Of a stretch of DNA of 64,000 bases, positions 44,301-50,793 are shown one piece after another (position 1 is the stretch's first letter; every line of letters begins with the position of its first letter). The stretch spans positions 29,791 to 93,790 of the forward strand of contig NZ_BATQ01000113.1 in the NCBI RefSeq assembly GCF_000739635.1, read 5' to 3'. Source of the DNA: Verrucomicrobium sp. BvORR034. GTDB taxonomy: Bacteria; Verrucomicrobiota; Verrucomicrobiia; Verrucomicrobiales; Verrucomicrobiaceae. The position numbers were made by a program, and so were the translations under genes. The notes under the pieces are model-generated. The model had not been told where the DNA came from, ran no database searches, and saw nothing but the letters and a program-made list of their open reading frames with translations.

Positions 44301-44850
44301 ACGCGGCCCGATTTTTTTCTGTGTGAAGGACCTGTTTCACGTAGCCCTGCGACATCTCCTTTTCTGGATTTTCCAGGAACGGCTTGTAGTGCGAAAGCAA
44401 TTGACCGCGCACCATGTCGCCCTCGATGTCGCCCTTGGCCTGCTCAGCCAGCCGGCCTAGGAACTTTCTAGCGTCAACGATGGTCGTGCCTTGATGGGCA
44501 TTCTCGGACTCGTTCTCTATCAACTTATCCATCTCCTGCATTGACTGTCGCCCCCTGTCCCCTTGCACGTCAATGATGACCTTTTCGACGGATCGTGTAG
44601 CCGCATAGAACGGAGATGCATTCCATGCTGTGTTCGCCAACTCCACCTCTTTGGCCAAGGCGGGGTATCGGTCGCTCACGTAGGCCAGCTCCCGCTCAAG
44701 CCGCACAACGAATGCCCGACTTTCCGCTAATTCCGGCGGCAGGTTTTCCTTTGGCAAGGCGGGCATCGGGAGATCACCTTGAACAAACACTTGTGAGAAC
44801 AAGGGAAGTTGAACAATGCCGGCGCAGAGCAGAATAGAAATGAACTTCAT
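44290..44850 (-). CDS. Hypothetical secreted protein (possible N-terminal half of a split gene)
   Basis: 187 residues from ATG 44850. The N-terminus KFISILLCAGIVQLPLFSQV is a signal peptide. The body is helical and charged (AESRAFVVRLERELAYVSDR, then ALAKEVELANTAWN; later QEMDKLIENESENAHQG). No family recognised. The last seven residues after HTEKN read RAACEV and differ in character from the rest, which fits a frameshift at the A7 run. The frame continues upstream to 44913, but the signal peptide argues for 44850. It is a stand-alone unit with the next gene, between a terminator and a gene remnant. Confidence 0.6.
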   Translation of the reverse strand: MKFISILLCAGIVQLPLFSQVFVQGDLPMPALPKENLPPELAESRAFVVRLERELAYVSDRYPALAKEVELANTAWNASPFYAATRSVEKVIIDVQGDRGRQSMQEMDKLIENESENAHQGTTIVDARKFLGRLAEQAKGDIEGDMVRGQLLSHYKPFLENPEKEMSQGYVKQVLHTEKNRAACEV

Positions 44851-45302
44851 GATTTGAGTATGGGGTCGAGGCGCGCAGTTCCTAATCCCGCGTCGCGTGA
44901 TTTGCAAACACATGGCGCAAACGTTGGAAAGTAAACAATACCGATGAAACTCAGATTCCTCCCATTGACCGCCAACACAGGCCTTCGCCCCCGTTCGAAA
45001 GGATGGAGTCCTTCCTGTAAAACCGGTTGGGCACCCCTATGCCGACAATCGATACTACTACGTGCAAGACGCCTTCACCGGAGCGGCATACGCCGCGCCT
45101 ACATCCAGGGACGTCAGTGTGGACGGGCATACGGGCAGGCTCGCTCCCACGAAAAGATAATCGATGAAAACACCCGGCAAGGCATCCAGCCTCAGGGTTG
45201 CACTCGAATTTTGCTTGGCAAGGCGCTCTGTTTTTGCGAGTCTTTGCAAGCATCCATCCTGTGCCACACACTATCAGGCAGTAGAACCTCCCCTTTCATT
45301 TT
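44851..45302. other. Spacer with no intact gene
   Basis: 452 bases between the divergent hypothetical gene starting at 44850 and the one at 45303. Apart from the remnant-like reading at 44944-45160 I see no gene, no strong hairpin and no repeat. Promoters for both flanks should be here. Confidence 0.4.
44944..45160 (+). pseudogene. Possible remnant of a small secreted protein gene
   Basis: An ATG at 44944 starts KLRFLPLTANT, signal-like, but the frame soon becomes Arg/Ser-rich and unlikely. In another frame the bases 44980-45160 read smoothly to a TAA: VKPVGHPYADNRYYYVQD, then AFTGAAYAAPTSRDVSVDG and HTGRLAPTKR. One extra base near 44970-44980 would explain the change. Short, with no known family; tentative. 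Confidence 0.3.
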
Positions 45303-46169
45303 ATGGGACACTCTATTTTCGGGATCATCGGACCGTCCGGGCTCGTCGCTGAATACGCCGCTGCGCACGAATTGCACCGGCCCACGCCTCTTCAGAAGAA
45401 TGACCTGGTCTTTCTCCCTCTGAGTGACGAGCATCTGGATGACCTCTTCCCCGATCCCTGCGTCCACGATGACGAAATGATCTACCTGTGCTCTGGAATC
45501 AAGGATACGCTCAGCGAGCTCTCGCAAAAGGGAACCGTCGCGTGGATCGAGACGACTTATGTGGGTGGCTTCGGCGAGCAGAGCGCCACGGTGTATCAGA
45601 ATGGCTACTGCATCATGAAACCCACCGTCGCGTTCCGCGGCCCCATTTCCAGCGCCCTACAGCTGATGGGTGTTACAAAAGCTGCTGAAGACATTGACGA
45701 GTTCGCCGCCGTCGGACTCTGCGAACACCGTGAGAACGATGACTGGATTGCCGCCGCGAACGGGGCAGATTTTTGGAACGCCCTTCTTCCTACTTCCCTG
45801 TCGGGTCACCCCTTGATCGACACTTCAGATGAGCTGCAGGAGGAGCAGGAACTGCAGCGGGCCAATCCGGGCTCTTTCTCATTCGGGGCATGCCTGATTG
45901 GATCTGCGCTCAACCTTCTGGGTTGTTTGTTCATGGCAGGAGTGCACATCGTGGACGGGATGATCACCTTCGCCGAGACCGGCGGCACAACGGTTCCCGC
46001 AGGCAGCCTGCTGACCTGGCTCTGGTCTCCAGTCGCAATGGCCGCTTTCACTTTCTTCGACACCCCACCGAACCCTGCCTCCCCAGAGTTTGCCCTCGTC
46101 TCTGCGATCAGCTTCGGAGTCTTCGTAGGATTTTTCGTCGCCAGGATCAAGCGACCCAATTTTGCCTGA
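45303..46169 (+). CDS. Hypothetical protein with C-terminal membrane domain
   Basis: 288 residues, not recognised. Residues 1-165 look like a soluble alpha/beta domain (HSIFGIIGPSGLVAEYAAAH, then GTVAWIETTYVGGFGEQSAT). After an acidic hinge (DELQEEQELQRANPG) come three hydrophobic segments: FSFGACLIGSALNLLGCLFM, AGSLLTWLWSPVAMAAFTFF and FALVSAISFGVFVGFFVARI. The layout suggests a cytoplasmic domain tethered to the membrane. ATG 45303 starts directly at the domain. It stands alone, with a dispersed repeat downstream. Could be a recently acquired or lineage-specific gene. Confidence 0.65.
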   Translation: MGHSIFGIIGPSGLVAEYAAAHELHRPTPLQKNDLVFLPLSDEHLDDLFPDPCVHDDEMIYLCSGIKDTLSELSQKGTVAWIETTYVGGFGEQSATVYQNGYCIMKPTVAFRGPISSALQLMGVTKAAEDIDEFAAVGLCEHRENDDWIAAANGADFWNALLPTSLSGHPLIDTSDELQEEQELQRANPGSFSFGACLIGSALNLLGCLFMAGVHIVDGMITFAETGGTTVPAGSLLTWLWSPVAMAAFTFFDTPPNPASPEFALVSAISFGVFVGFFVARIKRPNFA

Positions 46170-46560
46170 CATTGCTTGGCCATCAGCCTAGTTCCAGAAG
46201 ACGCCCAAAGCCTGACGACGCAGTCGCTGTGCGTGCGTGAAGCGTCGCTTTCGCCTGTTTGTGGAGTACGTGTGCCAGAGAAAGTGTCCCTCCACAGCAA
46301 GGACCATGCTCCCCGCCACCACCCCACTCATCTCAACAGGTTCGAGGAGTAAGTGCAGAGGTGCCGCAACCAAGCAGACCGCCTCAACTCCTTTGGAGTA
46401 GAACTGCCCTTCTCTCTCCCAACGCAGAAAGGATTTTCAACGCCGAAAGCGTCGTGTAGTTGCTTCGTCTTACAAACTTCTTACTCGGCACTACGACAGC
46501 CTCTGTGGTAAAAGGCATCATCGGCATTTGCTGCCGCCCCACCCCAAAAAAACCTCCCCC
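46170..46560. other. Intergenic region with a dispersed repeat
   Basis: 391 bases with no supported gene. The part at 46338-46426 matches sequence at 50008-50103 (see the repeat entries). The remainder, including the leader of the gene at 46561, shows no clear promoter to my eye. Confidence 0.5.
46338..46426 (+). repeat. Dispersed intergenic repeat, copy A
   Basis: Shares with 50008-50103 the ordered blocks AGGTTCGAGGA, GCAGACCGCC (copy B CCAGACCGCC), AACTCCTTTGGAGTAG (copy B AACTCCTTCGGAGTAG) and, at the end, CCCAACG. The third block is a small hairpin (CTCC-TTT-GGAG). Two imperfect copies in 4 kb indicate a mobile or amplified intergenic element. Confidence 0.65.
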
Positions 46561-47076
46561 ATGAAGCTCGCCTTACCACTGATCGTCTTTGCTCTTCTTC
46601 TTCACCAAGCGCCGGTCATCAGAGCGGCCGACCCCGCCCTTACCACAGTTTCTGAAGAAGAATCCCGAGACGTAAAGGCTCTGCTCGACCAACTGCCGCC
46701 CTCCCAGGCCACGGTATGGCGTTACATCGCGCTGACCAAAGGTAAGGGGAACAACGTCAGTCCAGAGGAGCTCAGGGCTGCCGACGAGAGTTTGGCCAAG
46801 GTCCGTGAGGTCATCCCCAAGTTGCGCAAACTCCTCAGGGTGGGCACCTCCGTTTTCAACTACCCAAGCCTGCTCGCCCACGGGGACATCACCTACCAGA
46901 TCATCAAGGCAAGCGGTGCAGATTCTTTCGCAGAGCCGGCAGCTCCCGTCGAATACGGCTACCGCCTCTACATGGGAATACCGAAGTCGGAATTCACCCA
47001 CATCTATGACTTCGAACTGCTCTTTGATTCGCAGGGAGTCATCCGCGCGATCAACAGTGTGGACTGGAAAAAGTAG
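46561..47076 (+). CDS. Hypothetical secreted protein
   Basis: 171 residues with a signal peptide (KLALPLIVFALLLHQAPVIR, cleaved near AADPA). The mature part is helical at first (EESRDVKALLDQLPPSQATV, LAKVREVIPKLRKLLRVG) and ends with a strand-rich section (FTHIYDFELLFDSQGVIRAI). No known family. ATG 46561 is chosen because it begins the signal peptide; the frame extends 33 bases upstream. The DUF1444 gene starts 19 bases after its stop, so the two are probably one unit. Confidence 0.68.
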   Translation: MKLALPLIVFALLLHQAPVIRAADPALTTVSEEESRDVKALLDQLPPSQATVWRYIALTKGKGNNVSPEELRAADESLAKVREVIPKLRKLLRVGTSVFNYPSLLAHGDITYQIIKASGADSFAEPAAPVEYGYRLYMGIPKSEFTHIYDFELLFDSQGVIRAINSVDWKK

Positions 47077-47095
47077 TACCAGCACCCGCCCCCCA

Positions 47096-47971
47096 ATGTT
47101 TAAGCGTCTGTTCGCCAAACTCTTCTCCTCGCCTTCAAAGTCAACCCTCTTGACTCCAGCGGAATTCACCCAGGAGTTCGTCAAGACACTGCAGGAAACT
47201 CGTGCCGAACTGATGGTGGAAGTGGTACAGGACCTGGAACTCAGAGTTTCCCGGGAGGGAAAATCTGCGGTGAGCAGCTTTCTGTACAATGCCTACGACG
47301 TGTACAAACAAGACCCGTCAGACAAAGCCACCGTTTTCGAAAGGTTCATCCTCTGCAGCCTGGATTCACTCGATCTCCAGGACAAAAAGCTGGACCCCAC
47401 CCGCATCATCCCCATCGTCAAAGACCGTGCCTGGATCGAGGAAACCCGTCAGGCCCTCGCCTCCTATGGGAACGGCGAGGCTCCAGAGCACATCATTGAA
47501 GGACTCAACGACGAGCTGGTCATCCTCTACGCTGAGGACACGGAAAACAACATTCGCTACCTTTCCCTCAGCGACCTTGCAGAGGCTGGCATGGAAACGT
47601 GGAATCTCCGCGAACTCGCCTGTGAAAACCTTGAGCGCCTGATTCCCGAGATCAAACGCCACGGCGAAAACGGCGTGTACATGCTCACTGCCGGCGGCAC
47701 TTTTGAAGCCAGTCTCCTCCTGTTGGACTTTGTCTGGAAAGACCCCGGCCTGAAAGTGAACGGCGAACTCGTCTTCGCCATTCCAGCCCGCGACGTGCTC
47801 ATGATCACTGGCAGAGAGGACCCGGAAGGCATCGCCAGACTGCGAAAAGTCGTTGCTGATATCTTCTCGAAAAATGGATCCTATCGCCTGACTCAGAAAC
47901 TCTTCCTGTACCACGACGGGAAGTTCGAAGTCTTTGAGGACAGATCGAATCAAACTCCCGGAGCACAATAA
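47096..47971 (+). CDS. DUF1444 (YtpQ-like) family protein
   Basis: 291 residues, cytoplasmic. The central LNDELVILYAEDTENNIRYL followed by LSLSDLAEAGM, and the later YMLTAGGTFEASLLLLDFVW and GELVFAIPARDVLMITGRED, match the DUF1444 pattern found in Bacillus YtpQ. Function is unknown. ATG 47096 gives FKRLFAKLFSSPSKS, a short basic amphipathic N-terminus rather than a signal peptide. It follows the secreted hypothetical gene by 19 bases and ends at a hairpin shared with the convergent TlpA gene. Confidence 0.8.
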   Translation: MFKRLFAKLFSSPSKSTLLTPAEFTQEFVKTLQETRAELMVEVVQDLELRVSREGKSAVSSFLYNAYDVYKQDPSDKATVFERFILCSLDSLDLQDKKLDPTRIIPIVKDRAWIEETRQALASYGNGEAPEHIIEGLNDELVILYAEDTENNIRYLSLSDLAEAGMETWNLRELACENLERLIPEIKRHGENGVYMLTAGGTFEASLLLLDFVWKDPGLKVNGELVFAIPARDVLMITGREDPEGIARLRKVVADIFSKNGSYRLTQKLFLYHDGKFEVFEDRSNQTPGAQ

Positions 47972-47973
47972 AA

Positions 47974-48001
47974 AGCTGAGACCGGGCCCCCGATCTCAGC
48001 T
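47974..48001. terminator. Hairpin between convergent DUF1444 and TlpA genes
   Basis: AGCTGAGA (47974-47981) pairs with TCTCAGCT (47994-48001); the stem continues as CGGG/CCCG past one C-A mismatch. No long T-run on the plus side; the A4 before it gives a T-run for the minus strand. Confidence 0.75.
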
Positions 48002-48028
48002 CAAATTCACCTGCTCTGCGACCCAGCT

Positions 48029-48853
48029 CTACTTCTTGCCGATCTCCTTTTCGATCGCTGCCGCGAGCTCTTCGCCGCGGAGGTCTTTGCCCGCGATCTT
48101 CCCTTCACGATCCAGCAAGAAGGTGGCCGGAATGCCCTGAATGCCGTACTTGCCAGAGACCTCGTTTCCCCAGCCCTTGCCATCGAAGTATTGGGGCCAT
48201 GTCATCTTGTGTTCCTTCAAGAAAGCATCAAGCGCTGCGCGGTCTTGATCAAGACTCACGCCAATGATCTCCAGGCCCTGGTCGTGGAACTTTTCATAGG
48301 CCTTGATCACGTTGGGCATCTCATGAACACACGGCCCACACCAGGTGGCCCAGAAATCGATCAAGACGACTTTGCCCTTCAGCCCGGCCACGGACAAGGG
48401 TTTGCCTTCCAGGTCTTTCACTTCAAAGTTCGGGAATTCCGCGCCTTCCACGAGCTTCTTGCTGATCTCCTTCGCGGCCTTGCCCCGCTCAATTGCCGCC
48501 AGCACCTTGTCCACTTGCTGGCCCGGCTTGGTTTCCGGGTAGTCGGCCTTTACCTGCCCCAGCAACTTGATCGCAGTGGCCTCGTCTTCGATGATCTGAG
48601 CGTAAAGCATCGCCTTCATCATGGCCACATTGGCCACCTCGTCCGTCTTTTCGTCCTTGTGCTGCGCCAGCAGAGCGTCAAAGGCTTCGATCTCCGCCTT
48701 GAGATCCTCAGCAGAGGACTTGCCGGCTGCGGCCTTCTGCTGCACTTGACCGACGATCTTGACCATTTCCTCTTTGATGGTCGCTCCCATCATGCAAGGA
48801 GCCAAAGTGAGTCCGGCCAAGGCCGCAAGCACGAGTGCAAATTTCGATTTCAT
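48029..48853 (-). CDS. TlpA-family thiol:disulfide oxidoreductase with N-terminal helical domain
   Basis: 274 residues. A signal peptide (KSKFALVLAALAGLTLAPCM) leads to a helical region of about 110 residues, then a thioredoxin domain: VKDLEGKPLSVAGLKGKVVL, the active site DFWATWCGPCVHEMP (WCGPC), and the cis-Pro region GIQGIPATFLLDREGKI. It is exported and would reduce or isomerise disulfides, for example during cytochrome c maturation. The multiheme-type proteins in this window are plausible clients, by inference only. Confidence 0.94.
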   Translation of the reverse strand: MKSKFALVLAALAGLTLAPCMMGATIKEEMVKIVGQVQQKAAAGKSSAEDLKAEIEAFDALLAQHKDEKTDEVANVAMMKAMLYAQIIEDEATAIKLLGQVKADYPETKPGQQVDKVLAAIERGKAAKEISKKLVEGAEFPNFEVKDLEGKPLSVAGLKGKVVLIDFWATWCGPCVHEMPNVIKAYEKFHDQGLEIIGVSLDQDRAALDAFLKEHKMTWPQYFDGKGWGNEVSGKYGIQGIPATFLLDREGKIAGKDLRGEELAAAIEKEIGKK

Positions 48854-49180
48854 AGGGTAGATGATAATGGTCAGGGCGGCCTGCCAATATGGGTTCTAAT
48901 CAGGCTGTCGTGATCTGGGAGATCAGTAGTATACCGGGCCTGACCACAGAGCTCACGCCTTTTCCAGCAGCAAACCGAGATTCAGTTGGAAGCTGTCCGC
49001 CATGCGCCTGATGAAATACGCCTCGCCAGCAACTGCGGATTGACGCTTTTCTTGTTTCACAGGGAGCAAGCGGCTGCCGGATGCCGCCATAGGGTGCTTT
49101 CGGCACCCAAAAATGATTTACGATGCGGCTCCCAGCTGTCATTTTTGTGGATCGCGAATTTTAGTTCCCGTTCGCCAGTC
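48854..49180. other. Divergent intergenic region before the PEP-CTERM gene
   Basis: 327 bases with no supported gene. A small stem, GGGTGC-TTTCG-GCACCC at 49092-49108, is followed by A5, not T. It must hold the promoters of tlpA (minus) and the PEP-CTERM gene (plus). Confidence 0.4.
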
Positions 49181-50008
49181 ATGATCCGCCCTGCCAGCCG
49201 CATCTCCCCTTCCCTTCTGGCCCTCGGCTTGTGGTGCCTTTGTACCCTCAATGCCAGCGCTACGGTCTTTCTGATCGACCTCAATGAGAATGCCGGGTCC
49301 CCCCTCCCTTCGGGTCAGACGTGGAATACCTATGCGGCTCCCGCCAACATCACCGGCGCCACGATCTTAAATTCTACCGGGCAATCCAGTTCCGTCACCT
49401 TCAGCGTCACGGGGACTATCACGGACAATACTGCCAACTTTGGTACGGCCGTCTTTGATCCCAATCAGTCTGGAGTGGTCAACCTGCCGTCATGGGTGGT
49501 TTCGGCGGGTGCCAATGGAGCCGCTGGCGACAACTTCTTCACAAACAACTCCACAACCACAGCGGCATCCTACACGCTCACGTTTGGAGGCCTTACTGCA
49601 GGAGATATCGTATCCATCGATCTCCTCGCCTCTCGCAACAGCGGCAGCGCCCTCGGGTTCTTCGACTACTCACTTGATGGAGGTTCGACGTGGACAGGAT
49701 TTCGCGTGTTGAATGCCGACGGGACAATAGCTACGACGAATGGGTGGGATACCAACACCACCAAGAGCCAAGAATTCGGCCTCCAGTCTCAAGGCTTTGT
49801 GCTGCACCGCTATCTGAATGCGGCTGATCTCACACTCACCGGATCCTCGCTCATGATCCGAACCACCGATGCCAATACCTCCACCAATACGTTTTCAGCC
49901 ATCAATGCCATCCAGGTGACGGTCACCCCGGAGCCGACCACCGGAGCGCTGCTCATGATGGCCATGGCCTGCCTGGGTTGCCGCCGCCGCAGGACAGGCA
50001 AGGTGTGA
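49181..50008 (+). CDS. PEP-CTERM sorting-domain protein
   Basis: 275 residues. A signal peptide (ISPSLLALGLWCLCTLNASA) begins a Ser/Thr/Gly/Asn-rich beta-type body (VTFSVTGTITDNTANFG, GFFDYSLDGGSTWTGFRVL). The C-terminus has the tripartite sorting signal: PEP (VTPEPTTGALLMMAMACL), a hydrophobic stretch and a basic tail CRRRRTGKV. Such proteins are cut by an exosortase and placed at the cell surface or in the matrix. No exosortase gene is in the window. ATG 49181 is chosen for the signal peptide. Confidence 0.88.
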   Translation: MIRPASRISPSLLALGLWCLCTLNASATVFLIDLNENAGSPLPSGQTWNTYAAPANITGATILNSTGQSSSVTFSVTGTITDNTANFGTAVFDPNQSGVVNLPSWVVSAGANGAAGDNFFTNNSTTTAASYTLTFGGLTAGDIVSIDLLASRNSGSALGFFDYSLDGGSTWTGFRVLNADGTIATTNGWDTNTTKSQEFGLQSQGFVLHRYLNAADLTLTGSSLMIRTTDANTSTNTFSAINAIQVTVTPEPTTGALLMMAMACLGCRRRRTGKV

Positions 50009-50103
50009 GGTTCGAGGAAGTGCCCAAGTGGCTTGGGAGCCGCGGCAGCCAGACCGCCAAAACTCCTTCGGAGTAGCTCTGTATCCTCACCCACCCAACG
50101 TAG
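50008..50103 (+). repeat. Dispersed intergenic repeat, copy B
   Basis: Matches 46338-46426 block by block (AGGTTCGAGGA, CCAGACCGCC, AACTCCTTCGGAGTAG, CCCAACG). It begins at the last base of the PEP-CTERM stop codon and runs into the first palindrome at 50094. Confidence 0.65.
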
Positions 50104-50130
50104 ACTCGCTGGAAGCTCGTCAACGTTGGG
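50094..50130 (+). repeat. REP-like palindrome 1
   Basis: CCCAACGT (50094-50101) pairs with ACGTTGGG (50123-50130); the loop contains CTCGCTGGAAGCTCG. The same element in reverse orientation lies at 50654-50687. Confidence 0.7.
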
Positions 50131-50470
50131 TTTGAAGCCGTATCCCCTCTACGAGGAAGAGGTTCCATTGAATTGGTTCCTTGGCGCCCCCACAGCGCGG
50201 CGGTTGGTCTGTTCTGCCAAGGCTCCCGGGGCGAAACGCCGTCTGGCGATTTTTCAAAGTGAGCTGTGCCGGAGAAGCCAGGGGAGCGCACGCCATCTTG
50301 CGTACTGTTTTCGGCATCTTGCCGGAAACGTCGGTTAGCGGGTGGCCTCGCGACGTTGCAATATCAAACATTCGTGCGACATCGCATTCGAGCGACGTGG
50401 AGGTGTTGATGGCGTTGGGGAGAAGGCGGATGCTGTCGGCCTTCCCACCTGATCATCCTCCACGGAGGTA

Positions 50471-50536
50471 CCCAGGGTTGACTCGCTTAAGGCTCGTCCA
50501 ACCACTGGGCTGTGCTACAAATCCCTTTCAGGGATT
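50471..50536 (+). repeat. REP-like palindrome 2 with adjacent small hairpin
   Basis: CCCAGGGTTG...CCACTGGG (50471-50509) is an imperfect palindrome with the core ACTCGCTTAAGGCTCG, close to the core of palindrome 1. It is followed by a perfect small hairpin AATCCC-TTTCA-GGGATT (50520-50536). Confidence 0.65.
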
Positions 50537-50653
50537 AACTGCGGACTGAGGCAGAGCCGGTTCCTTTGGCGGCCACCCCGAGCGCATTTGGGGCGTCCCC
50601 CCAAGGGACCGACTCTGTCGAAGCTCTTCCTCGATGAGGATGCGGCCATAAGT

Positions 50654-50687
50654 CCAACGTGGCGAGCTTACAGCGAGCCCACGTTGG
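50654..50687 (-). repeat. REP-like palindrome 3, inverted copy of palindrome 1
   Basis: CCAACGTGG (50654-50662) pairs perfectly with CCACGTTGG (50679-50687). Read on the minus strand its core is CTCGCTGTAAGCTCG, differing by one base from palindrome 1. Confidence 0.7.
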
Positions 50688-50793
50688 GAATGGGGTGTTG
50701 GAAGCTTCTACTGCCTTTCGCATCCAAGGGTCCTTTGGCAGGCACCAACTTCCAGTATGCGATGTATGAAACCGTGGAATACGACCTTCCCAG

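Larger units (their letters stand above)
50009..50793. other. Gene-free, repeat-filled spacer
   Basis: 785 bases between the PEP-CTERM gene and the convergent giant gene. It holds one dispersed repeat copy and three REP-like palindromes. Between them, 50181-50450 reads as further low-information intergenic sequence with possible repeat fragments (CGGCATCTTGCCGG, a palindrome at 50311-50324). No gene is supported. Confidence 0.6.

Noticed and set aside
49092..49108. Small hairpin GGGTGC-TTTCG-GCACCC
   Set aside because: A six-base stem followed by A5 in a divergent promoter region does not fit a terminator on either strand.
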